From Phycisphaerales bacterium UBA1926 (GTDB lineage: Bacteria; Planctomycetota; Phycisphaerae; Phycisphaerales; UBA1924): a DNA stretch of 11,882 nucleotides. A program made the translations under genes and the position numbers. The notes under the pieces were generated by a model, which was not told the origin of the DNA, did not search any database, and saw nothing but the letters and a program-made list of their open reading frames with translations. The stretch covers positions 63,795 to 75,676 of the forward strand of contig DDFO01000018.1 in NCBI GenBank assembly GCA_002337215.1. The letters are read 5' to 3'. Positions 1 to 6,903 of this stretch are shown one piece after another. Position 1 is the first letter of the stretch. Each line of letters begins with the position of its first letter.

Positions 1-11
1 ACGGCGCAGCC

Positions 12-58
12 TTCTCCATGCTCGCGCCGCAACCGGCATGGAGAAACCGCCCTGCGGT
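12..58. repeat. Tandem hairpins at the left edge
   Basis: A perfect 10-bp inverted repeat, TTCTCCATGC (12-21) and GCATGGAGAA (36-45), encloses a 14-base loop. It is followed at once by a second small hairpin, ACCGC-CCT-GCGGT (46-58). No T-run follows on either strand, so this is not a classical intrinsic terminator. It lies about 150 bases beyond the argS stop codon. It could be a Rho-type or factor-dependent 3' end, a REP-like palindromic element, or the 3' end of something outside the window. Only the symmetry is seen; the role is unknown. Confidence 0.4.
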
Positions 59-165
59 AACTCCATGGCACCCGCATTAGGTATTGGAAATGGCGAATCG
101 AGGCAAAAGCAATCTGCATTGCAGACACCGAGAAGCACTCAGCAACGGCGCGGTGGGAGTGTCTT

Positions 166-200
166 CCGAGTGCCGAGTGCCGAGTGCCTGATGCCCAGTG
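166..200. repeat. Heptanucleotide tandem repeat beside the argS stop codon
   Basis: Three perfect head-to-tail copies of CCGAGTG (166-172, 173-179, 180-186) are followed by two variant copies, CCTGATG (187-193) and CCCAGTG (194-200). The array ends 9 bases from the argS stop codon. The block is flanked by near-inverted arms, GAGAAGCACT (130-139) and AGTGCCTTCTC (197-207), which match except for one extra base. In argS mRNA this whole block would sit in the 3' untranslated region and could fold. Function unknown. Confidence 0.6.
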
Positions 201-209
201 CCTTCTCAG

Positions 210-2096
210 TCACATCCGATCGACGAGCGGCAGCCCCAGCGTCTCGAGCCCGTCGGTAAGCACCCGCCGCGTCAGCCCCGCGAGCCGAAGCCGGCTCAGC
301 CGCGTCGCCTCGTCGTCGGCACCCACCACAGGGCAGCGGTCGTAGAACTTGCTGAACGCCACCGCAAGGTCGTAGAGATGCGCACAGAGCCGGTGCGGCT
401 CCAGCGAATCGGCGACGCCCCGCACCACCCGCGGCGTCCGCAGCAGCAGCAACGCGAGCGTCTTCTCTTCCTCGGCCTCCAGCCGCAGCGGCGCCGACTC
501 GGACGCCGACAGATCGATCCCGCGTGACGCCGCCTTCTCGAACATGCTGTTGATCCGGGCGCGTGCATAGAGCAGGTAGGGGCCCGTGTTGCCCTCGAAG
601 CTCACCATCCGGTCGAACGAGAACACGTAGTCCTTGCTCCGCTCGGTTTGCAGGTCGGCGTACTTGATCGCCGCGATGCCGATCGCTTCCGCCGCGGTGC
701 GCACATCGCCTGCCTCGCCAGCGTTCTCTCCCGCCCGCTCACGGATCGCCGCCTCGGCCCGCTCGACGGCCTCATCGAGCAACGCGTCGAGCTTGATGTT
801 CTCCCCCGAACGGGTCTTCAGCGGCTTGCCGTCCTCGCCCAGAACCGTCCCGAACGCCGCGTGCTCGAGCGTCGCCGTTGAGCCGTCGGGCCGGGTCGTG
901 TACCCCGCCTTGTGGGCGGCGCCGAAGACCTGCCGGAAGTGCAGCCCCTGGCGCGCATCGACGCAGTAGACGAGCCGGTCGCCGCCCAGCGTCTGCACCC
1001 GCCGGCGGATCGCCGCGAGGTCGGTCGTCGCGTAGAGGAACCCGCCGTCTCCCTTGCGGATCAGGCACGGCTCCTTGATCCCCTCGACGCGCACGACCAG
1101 CGCCCCGTCGGATTCCTCGGCGACCCCCCGGTCCACGAGATCCGCGACGACGCCCGCGAGTTCGGTCGCGTACGACGATTCGCCCGCCGAGTCCCCGTCG
1201 GTGACCCGCGTGTGCAGCCGTGCGCACACCGCGAGACAGACTTCCATCGTCGTCCGCTCGATGCTCCGCCAGACCGCCTCGATCTCGGGATCGTGGCTCT
1301 GCAGTTTCACCAGCGTCTGCTTCGCGGCAGCCAGCGCCTCCTCGGCGCTGGCGACCTGCTCTTCGAGTTCCGCTTCGGCCTTGGGCCCGAGATCGAACTT
1401 GCGAACGGCCGCGAGTCCGCGGCGGTCCGCGGCGCACTCGAGCTGGGCATCCTTATACAGGCGGTTCAGCGTCGCGAGATCGAGGTCGTCGAGCGCGATC
1501 CGGCCCGCGTCGGCCTCGGCCTTGACCTTCCCGGTCACCATCGCGATAGGCAGGCCCCAGTCGCCGACATGGTTCTGGCGGACGACGGTGTGCCCGAGAC
1601 GCTCAAACGAGCGCGCGATCGTGTCCCCGATGACGTTGGACCGCAGGTGCCCCACGTGCATCTGCTTGGCGAGGTTGACGCCGCACAGATCGACGACGAC
1701 CGTTTCGGGTGACGCGGGCGTGGGGAGACCCAGCTCCGGGGTGTCGAGGTTCTCGAGGAGCCCAGAAAGCGCGTCCGCGTTGAGCGTGATGTTGATGAAC
1801 CCGGGGCCCGCGATCGACTCGGCCGTCAGCGGCTCGGCGATGCCGCCCAGGTCCGCGTGCTCGACGATCGCCGCCGCGACCTCGCGCGGGTTCTTGCCCA
1901 GGCGCTTGCCGAGCGGCATCGCGGCGTTGGACTGGAAGTCACCGAACTTTGGGTTCCTCGCGGGCCCGACGATCGGGTCGGCGTTCTCGATCCCGAACGC
2001 GCGCTCGATCGCGACCGTGATCGCGTCCGCGATCAGCGCCTCGGGGTCGATCTGCTGTAGTTCTGAGTGATTGTCGGCGGGCGGTGTTGGGCTCAT
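210..2096 (-). CDS. argS: Arginine--tRNA ligase (arginyl-tRNA synthetase)
   Basis: This 628-residue cytoplasmic class I aminoacyl-tRNA synthetase charges tRNA-Arg with arginine using ATP. The N-terminal tRNA-recognition domain covers roughly residues 15-115. The catalytic Rossmann fold follows, with the HIGH signature as HVGH at 147-150 inside NLAKQMHVGHLRS. NHVGDWG lies at 175-181. The KMSKS-equivalent loop is KPLKTRSG at 434-441. The all-helical DALR anticodon-binding domain fills the C-terminus (about 505-628), with SFEGNTGPYLLYARAR leading into it. The protein is somewhat longer than the usual 550-600 residues; an Ala/Glu/Lys-rich, probably helical stretch at about 235-275 accounts for part of this. 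The start is the only reasonable upstream ATG, although no clear Shine-Dalgarno precedes it. It is the last of three same-strand genes. The family assignment is firm. Confidence 0.97.
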   Translation of the reverse strand: MSPTPPADNHSELQQIDPEALIADAITVAIERAFGIENADPIVGPARNPKFGDFQSNAAMPLGKRLGKNPREVAAAIVEHADLGGIAEPLTAESIAGPGFINITLNADALSGLLENLDTPELGLPTPASPETVVVDLCGVNLAKQMHVGHLRSNVIGDTIARSFERLGHTVVRQNHVGDWGLPIAMVTGKVKAEADAGRIALDDLDLATLNRLYKDAQLECAADRRGLAAVRKFDLGPKAEAELEEQVASAEEALAAAKQTLVKLQSHDPEIEAVWRSIERTTMEVCLAVCARLHTRVTDGDSAGESSYATELAGVVADLVDRGVAEESDGALVVRVEGIKEPCLIRKGDGGFLYATTDLAAIRRRVQTLGGDRLVYCVDARQGLHFRQVFGAAHKAGYTTRPDGSTATLEHAAFGTVLGEDGKPLKTRSGENIKLDALLDEAVERAEAAIRERAGENAGEAGDVRTAAEAIGIAAIKYADLQTERSKDYVFSFDRMVSFEGNTGPYLLYARARINSMFEKAASRGIDLSASESAPLRLEAEEEKTLALLLLRTPRVVRGVADSLEPHRLCAHLYDLAVAFSKFYDRCPVVGADDEATRLSRLRLAGLTRRVLTDGLETLGLPLVDRM

Positions 2097-2199
2097 CGCA
2101 TCAAGGGTAGACGACGAGGTACACCGATTGGGCGCACGCCGTGGGCGCAGCAGACAATCAGTCCGGGCCGGTCAGTTCGAGTTGTCCAGAGCGGGACTT

Positions 2200-2601
2200 T
2201 CAGGCGGCGTCGGAGAGCCGGAGCTGGGGGCCGTGCCCCCGGGCGAGCAGGTCGCCCAGTATGCGCGCGTTCGTCTCCGAGAGTTCGGTAAACGCGATCC
2301 CGGCGAACCATGTCGCGTCTTCCTGTGAAGTCCAGCAGACCACGCCATCCAGCGAGATCGGCGTCGCGCCTTCTCCCGGCTCGATCGCGAGAGACACGGG
2401 CTTGCCCTCGAGCGGGCGGAAGAACCGCCTGCAGCGGACCCGGGCACCAGTCGCCGAGATGTCCACGATCTCGCCGATCGAGCAGGTGATGACGTTCCCA
2501 TGGACGCGGATTGCGCGCCGGCGGTCGGCGTCGGAGGTGGGCTTGAAGGGGTTGAGAGCCTTGAGGATTCGGGACCAGGGCCCGGCGTTGTGTGCGCTCA
2601 T
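2200..2601 (-). CDS. PilZ domain protein, probable c-di-GMP binder
   Basis: A 133-residue protein made of little more than one PilZ domain. Both c-di-GMP-binding signatures are visible: RxxxR as R28-R29-A-I-R32, and DxSxxG as D47-I-S49-A-T-G52. They are followed by beta-barrel strands rich in Val, Ile and Arg (GARVRCR, VSLAIEP, WFAGIAF). The first 26 residues are a basic lead-in with no membrane segment or signal peptide, so it should be cytoplasmic. Single-domain PilZ proteins usually act as c-di-GMP receptors that bind a partner; no partner is evident here. The start is the only in-frame Met near the domain, with no strong Shine-Dalgarno. The same frame stays open far upstream through the transporter gene, but that part is an Arg/Pro-rich shadow. 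It lies between the transporter (83-base gap) and argS (103-base gap). Confidence 0.85.
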   Translation of the reverse strand: MSAHNAGPWSRILKALNPFKPTSDADRRRAIRVHGNVITCSIGEIVDISATGARVRCRRFFRPLEGKPVSLAIEPGEGATPISLDGVVCWTSQEDATWFAGIAFTELSETNARILGDLLARGHGPQLRLSDAA

Positions 2602-2684
2602 ACCGGGATATCGGGCGGCCACGGGCCGTGATTGAGCCGGGGTCGGCGAATGCGGGATTGGTGCCCTGAGGGGCCCGCTCGCGA

Positions 2685-4100
2685 TCAGTGGGGGGCGATC
2701 TCGCGGAGCAGCCGGCCCGGTAACCAGATCGCGAGCACCGAGGCAAGGGCGATGGTGCCCGCGGTCACGGCGAACCCCAGTTCGAGGTTGGTGTCGATGC
2801 CCTTGTGGATCGCGCGCATGATCTGGGGCCCGATGACCGCGACACCCCACGCGCCGCCCAGCATCATGCCGCTGGCGAACGAGGTGCGGTGGGGGAGCAG
2901 GCGCTGTCCAAGGGACATGCTGACGGGGACGAGCGACCCGAACCCGAACCCCGCGACGATCGTGAGCAGCCCCGCGACGGTCGCCGCGGCGAATGCGCTG
3001 GTGGGGAGCAGCGCGTCGGCGTGGGGGATCGCGAGCATGGTCCCCGCGCCGATGAGCGGGATGAGCACAAACGCCTTCTTCTCGTACTTCGCGGGCAGGA
3101 AGAAGCCCAGGGCGAGGGCGCCGAACCCCATGCCGACCTGCATCGAGCCCTGGAGCGGGCCGTTGAACTCGCTGGCGCGCTGGCCGAGGGATTCGGTCAT
3201 CGTGGCGACGCCCGCCTCGGTGCGCACGAGGCGTTCGGTCCACTCGATCATGAGATAGACGAGCATCTGGTTGGTCGTGAAGCGGATGACGTTGCCGGCG
3301 TAGAGGATCCAGAAGGCGATCCAGCGGCGGGTCTTCTCGGCTTTGGAGAGGTTGATGTGATCGTCGTGGGCCGCGTGGTTTCTGTGGGGGACACGGCGGA
3401 TCGCCCAGAGCAGGACGCCCGCGGAGATGAGGCCGGGGGGGATGAGCCAGACGAGGGCTTTGAGCCCGGCGTCGGTCGCGGCGGTGCCGGCTTCCCCGGA
3501 GAGTGCGCCCATCGCGTTGACGTACTGGGGGCTCAGCACGTTGCCCAGCACACCCCCGATCATGCCGAACAGGAAGAACACGCTGAGCATCGCGCTGCGC
3601 CGGCGTCCGGCGAGTTGTCCGGTCGAGGCGGCGGCCGCTGGGTGGAATGCGCCGACGCCGGCGATGCCGAAGAAGAACAAGATCAGCAGTTGGGGATAGG
3701 TCTGGGCGTAGCCCAGCAACCCGACGCAGATCGCGGCGGTCGCGAGACCGATCGGTCCGGTCATCCGGCTGTCGAATTTGTCGTTGATCCAGGCGACGAG
3801 GGGCTGGATGCCACCGCTCGCCAGGGCGCCGAGGCTCAGGAGCAGGGCCTTCTGCTCGATGCTCATCTCGAGCCGGACGGCGAGCAGCGGCATCAGGGCG
3901 ACGGTGACGAACGAGAGAAAGTCGGTCACCGAGTGGGTCAGGATGGGCGTCCACAGCCTGATCCGGGGCTTGGTGAGCACGTCGGCCGCGTGGACACTGG
4001 GATGGGCGACGGCGTCCTCGACCGTTTCGACCGGTGTTGAGGTCGGGTCGCTGCCCGGGTTATCGGGGCTGGTCGGGCTGTCGGCGGGCGTGCGGGTCAT
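2685..4100 (-). CDS. Major facilitator superfamily transporter, Fsr-like
   Basis: A 471-residue integral inner-membrane protein with about twelve hydrophobic segments, first at about 50-76 and last at about 442-462. A hydrophilic Pro/Thr/Ser/Asp-rich tail of about 45 residues precedes the first helix. Its pattern resembles the fosmidomycin-resistance (Fsr) branch of MFS exporters: LTHSVTDFLS in helix 1, IQPLVAWINDKFDSR after helix 2 at the motif-A position, and GIAGVGAFHPAAAAS at 145-159, where Fsr proteins have a FHPExS-type motif. A charged central loop (about 235-260, His/Asp/Lys-rich) divides the two halves, and LPHRTSFASG opens the late C-terminal helices. The substrate cannot be told; drug efflux is only one possibility. 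No strong Shine-Dalgarno supports the start, so an internal Met nearer helix 1 is possible. It is divergent from the first carboxypeptidase and first in the minus-strand group. Confidence 0.8.
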   Translation of the reverse strand: MTRTPADSPTSPDNPGSDPTSTPVETVEDAVAHPSVHAADVLTKPRIRLWTPILTHSVTDFLSFVTVALMPLLAVRLEMSIEQKALLLSLGALASGGIQPLVAWINDKFDSRMTGPIGLATAAICVGLLGYAQTYPQLLILFFFGIAGVGAFHPAAAASTGQLAGRRRSAMLSVFFLFGMIGGVLGNVLSPQYVNAMGALSGEAGTAATDAGLKALVWLIPPGLISAGVLLWAIRRVPHRNHAAHDDHINLSKAEKTRRWIAFWILYAGNVIRFTTNQMLVYLMIEWTERLVRTEAGVATMTESLGQRASEFNGPLQGSMQVGMGFGALALGFFLPAKYEKKAFVLIPLIGAGTMLAIPHADALLPTSAFAAATVAGLLTIVAGFGFGSLVPVSMSLGQRLLPHRTSFASGMMLGGAWGVAVIGPQIMRAIHKGIDTNLELGFAVTAGTIALASVLAIWLPGRLLREIAPH

Positions 4101-4405
4101 GGTTGGGTTCGGGCGGCCTGGCGACGCCTTTGATGGGTCGTTGGGGCGATGGCAGTTCTAGGAGGGGCTGGAACCGGAGGCGAGGCGGGACGAAAAGGAA
4201 GGTATGGTGGGGCGGGGTGTCGGTCTGCCGTTCGATCTGTGATCGAGGCCGATGCTGAGTATTGATCTGTTCGCGGGGCTCGCCGTCGTTCCTGACAGCG
4301 ATTCGCTCCGTATCGCGGGCGGGATGTATCGCCGGCGTGTTCAGCAAGAATTGGCGAGAGAGCCGTGCTGCCGGGATTGCACCGGCGGCCCGAGGGGATG
4401 AAACG
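4101..4405. other. Divergent intergenic region, no confident gene
   Basis: This stretch separates the divergent transporter and first carboxypeptidase genes and should hold promoters for both, but I find no convincing -35/-10 pair. It holds a 12-codon frame, MVGRGVGLPFDL (4204-4242, plus strand), preceded by GGAAGG. That frame's stop codon falls inside a 6-bp hairpin, TCGATC-TGT-GATCGA (4232-4246). A second small hairpin, GCCGG...CCGGC (4370-4386), lies just before the carboxypeptidase ribosome site. A leader peptide is possible but the evidence is weak. The carboxypeptidase frame stays open back to an ATG at 4262, but those 48 codons read as Arg/Ser-rich filler. Confidence 0.4.
4392..4397 (+). 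promoter_or_regulatory. Ribosome binding site fixing the first carboxypeptidase start
   Basis: GAGGGG lies 8 bases before the ATG at 4406. That ATG opens a basic n-region followed by a hydrophobic signal peptide. The longer in-frame start at 4262 would put a 48-residue non-signal extension before the signal peptide, so 4406 is preferred. Confidence 0.6.
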
Positions 4406-6814
4406 ATGAAGATGGTGTACGCGTCGGCGTTGCGGTCCGGTCTGGTTGGGTCGCGGCTCGCGGTCCTGGGTTGTGCGTTCGCGATGGCGGCGGGATCGAG
4501 CGTCGGGCTCGGTTCGGTACAACCCGGCGCGGTTGACGACGGCGGTGCGCAGGCCGGTGGCGCTGAAGCGGGACCCTACGCCGACGCGGTGCTGGTGCGT
4601 GTGACGCCTTCGTCGGTCGGCGAGCGGCTGGCGGTGTCGTCGCTGGGCATGACGATGATGGGCGAGAGCGAGCGCACGGACGGCGTCGGCGAGTATCTCG
4701 CGGATGCCGACGAACGCGCGGCGCTCGATGCAGCGGGCGTGGCGTACGAGATCGTGCGAACGGATGTGCAGGCGTTCGTCGATGCGCAATCCGCTCGGCT
4801 CGGGGCGCGGGCTGTCTGGGGCGTTGATCCGCAGCCGCGGGGGACCGATACCTTCTTCGAGGAGTTCCGCGACCTGACCGAGATCTACGCGTTCCTCGAT
4901 GGGCTGGTCGCGGCCCACCCGGGGCTGATCTCCCAGGAGATCATCGGGCAGAGCGTTCAGGGGCGTGATATCCGGGCGTACACGATCTCCGGTGCGGGAG
5001 ACGCGGACAGCAAGCCCAGCCTGATCTTCAACAGCGGCGCGCACGCACGCGAATGGATTGCGCCGATGACGGTGCTCTACACGGTGCGAGGCCTCGTCGA
5101 GGGGTACGGCGGCGACGCGGAGATCACCGATCTGCTCGACGATGTTTCGTTCCGGATCGCGCCGATGATGAACCCCGACGGGTACCTGTATACCTGGAGC
5201 AGCGAGCGGTTCTGGCGTAAGAACCGGCGCAACAACGGGAACGGCACGTTCGGCGTGGACTGGAACCGGAACTTCGCCGCGGGTTGGGGCGGCCCCGGCT
5301 CGGACAGTTCCTCGAGTAGCGACATCTACCGCGGGCCGTCTCCGTTCAGCGAGCCCGAGTCGCGTGCGCTCCGCGACTTCACGCTGAGCATCCCGAATGG
5401 GGCGTTTCACATCGACTTCCACTCGTTCAGCCAGCTGGTGCTGTTCCCGGTGGGTTACACCGAGACGCCCATCCCCGAGCCGGACCTCACGATCCAGCGA
5501 ACCCTCGCGGAGGCGTACGCGGGGATGATCGCATCGGTGAGCGGGTTCGATTACCTGCCCATCCCGAGCTACGAGTTGTACCTCGCGTCGGGCGTTGCGA
5601 GCGACTGGCACTACGAGGATGGGGGGGTGTACAGCTTCACCGTCGAACTCCGGCCCGGGAGCGGCGATCTGGACGGCTTCGCGCCGCCTCCTGCGCAGAT
5701 CCTGCCGTGCGCCGAGGAGAACTTCGCGGCGGTGCTCGATCTCGCGGGGAGCGTCGCGCGGGGCGTGGTCGCGTCGTTCGACGGCCCGCAGCCGGGCTTG
5801 GTCGAGCCCGAGACCGCGACACCTGTTTCGTTCGAGGTCATCCCGGTGTTCAGCGGTCCGCTCGATGCGTCGAGCGCGGCGTTGTTCGCACGCACGGGAT
5901 CATCGGGCGCGTTCAGCGCCGTGCCGGCGTCGGCGAGCGGGGACGTGTACACCGCCACGATCCCCGGGACGGCGTGCGGGGAAGTGGTCGAGTACTACTT
6001 CTCGATCGACTCGGCGGGCGGCGGCTCGAGCTACACCTATCCGAGCGACGCGCCGGATTCGGTGTTCACCGTCGAGGCTGTCGAGCAGGCGGTGGTCTTT
6101 GAGGACACGATCGAGAGCGATCTGGGGTGGGTCTCCGGCGCGCCTGGGGACGACGCGACAACGGGTCAGTGGGAGCGTGGCGACCCGCAGGGGACAGCCG
6201 CGCAGCCCGAGAACGATCACACGCCGGGCGGTTCGATCTGCTGGGTGACGGGCGCGAACGCGGGGACGGGCCTCGGCTCGTTCGATGTTGACGGCGGCAC
6301 GACGACGCTGACCACGCCGGTGCTCGACGCGACGGCGGGTGACGGCGACGCGTTCGTGTCGGTCTGGATCTGGTTCAGCAACAACACGGGTGGCAACCCC
6401 AACGAGGACACCATGCCGATCGACATCTCGGGCGACGGCGGCGCGAACTGGGTGCCGCTCGACGAGATCGCCTCGAGCACGGACGGCTGGGAGGAACGGT
6501 TGTACCGCGTCGCGGATTACGTGACCCCGACCGATTCGGTGCGGCTGCGTTTCCTCGCCCGCGATCTGGGCGACGGGTCGCTGGTCGAGGCGGCGGTGGA
6601 CGATCTGCGGATCGAATCGGTGGGCTGCCCCGATTCGGGCAACCCCGCCGACATCGCGCCGCCCTTCGGCGTGCTCGATCTCGCGGACGTGAACGCGTTT
6701 GTCCAGGGCTTCCTCAATCAGGACGCGGCCGCGGACATCGCGGCTCCGTTCGGCGTGCTCGATCTCGCGGACGTTTCCCTGTTCGTCTCGTCGTTCCTTG
6801 CCGGGACGCCCTGA
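4406..6814 (+). CDS. Secreted zinc carboxypeptidase (M14), zymogen with dockerin-like tail, copy 1
   Basis: This 802-residue exported metallopeptidase should remove C-terminal residues from peptides outside the cytoplasm. A signal peptide lies at about 1-38, then an M14 propeptide at about 58-135, so it is made as a zymogen. The catalytic domain (about 147-450) keeps every carboxypeptidase A active-site residue: zinc ligands H213, E216 (HAREW) and H339 (DFHS); Arg127-equivalent R271; N287-R288; Tyr248-equivalent Y392; and catalytic E414 (FTVELRP). Ser399 falls at the S1' specificity position (255 in carboxypeptidase A). An Ig-like region (about 460-557), a jelly-roll/MAM-like beta-sandwich (about 562-738) and a C-terminal GC-type dockerin-like tail from G740-C741 follow. 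The tail has two near-identical halves, each lacking normal calcium ligands. The mature chain has four cysteines: 435, 524, 612 and 741. The next gene, 89 bases on, is a paralogue. Family and catalytic competence are firm; substrate is unknown. Confidence 0.95.
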   Translation: MKMVYASALRSGLVGSRLAVLGCAFAMAAGSSVGLGSVQPGAVDDGGAQAGGAEAGPYADAVLVRVTPSSVGERLAVSSLGMTMMGESERTDGVGEYLADADERAALDAAGVAYEIVRTDVQAFVDAQSARLGARAVWGVDPQPRGTDTFFEEFRDLTEIYAFLDGLVAAHPGLISQEIIGQSVQGRDIRAYTISGAGDADSKPSLIFNSGAHAREWIAPMTVLYTVRGLVEGYGGDAEITDLLDDVSFRIAPMMNPDGYLYTWSSERFWRKNRRNNGNGTFGVDWNRNFAAGWGGPGSDSSSSSDIYRGPSPFSEPESRALRDFTLSIPNGAFHIDFHSFSQLVLFPVGYTETPIPEPDLTIQRTLAEAYAGMIASVSGFDYLPIPSYELYLASGVASDWHYEDGGVYSFTVELRPGSGDLDGFAPPPAQILPCAEENFAAVLDLAGSVARGVVASFDGPQPGLVEPETATPVSFEVIPVFSGPLDASSAALFARTGSSGAFSAVPASASGDVYTATIPGTACGEVVEYYFSIDSAGGGSSYTYPSDAPDSVFTVEAVEQAVVFEDTIESDLGWVSGAPGDDATTGQWERGDPQGTAAQPENDHTPGGSICWVTGANAGTGLGSFDVDGGTTTLTTPVLDATAGDGDAFVSVWIWFSNNTGGNPNEDTMPIDISGDGGANWVPLDEIASSTDGWEERLYRVADYVTPTDSVRLRFLARDLGDGSLVEAAVDDLRIESVGCPDSGNPADIAPPFGVLDLADVNAFVQGFLNQDAAADIAAPFGVLDLADVSLFVSSFLAGTP
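6665..6774 (+). repeat. Direct repeat coding for the duplicated tail of the first carboxypeptidase
   Basis: Two 26-base blocks, 6665-6690 and 6749-6774, are identical and start 84 bases (28 codons) apart. Both encode FGVLDLADV within the dockerin-like tail. Identity at silent positions suggests a recent internal copying event or gene conversion, or strong constraint. The equivalent halves in the second carboxypeptidase differ from one another much more. Confidence 0.85.
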
Positions 6815-6823
6815 TCGGTCGGC

Positions 6824-6852
6824 TTGGACGCGTCGTTGTCGTCGGGTAGACT
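6824..6852 (+). promoter_or_regulatory. Possible sigma-70-type promoter for the second carboxypeptidase
   Basis: TTGGAC (6824-6829) and TAGACT (6847-6852) are separated by exactly 17 bases and lie in the short gap between the two carboxypeptidase genes, about 50 bases before the second start codon. The match to consensus is partial: 3 of 6 and 4 of 6 bases. If real, the second gene can be expressed apart from the first. A small GCCTC/GAGGC hairpin lies downstream, before the AAGGG ribosome site at 6891-6895. Confidence 0.35.
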
Positions 6853-6903
6853 CCTCGGACCGAGCCTCGTGGGGATGAGGCGTGTGCTGTAAGGGTCTGC
6901 TCT

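Noticed and set aside
912..2070. Plus-strand frames of 266 and 338 codons opposite argS
   Set aside because: The minus strand encodes arginyl-tRNA synthetase with all expected motifs. These frames are biased-codon shadows.
2602..3954. Long N-terminal extension of the PilZ protein in the same frame
   Set aside because: That part overlaps the transporter gene in another frame and reads as Arg/Pro/Asp-rich filler. The PilZ domain starts properly at the ATG at 2601.
2805..4040. 411-codon plus-strand frame opposite the MFS transporter
   Set aside because: The minus-strand reading gives a twelve-helix membrane protein. The plus-strand product is Gly/Glu/Asp/Arg-rich low complexity.
4097..5611. 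504-codon minus-strand frame across the first carboxypeptidase and the intergenic region
   Set aside because: It is antisense to the signal peptide and catalytic domain of a real gene, with shadow composition and no domain.
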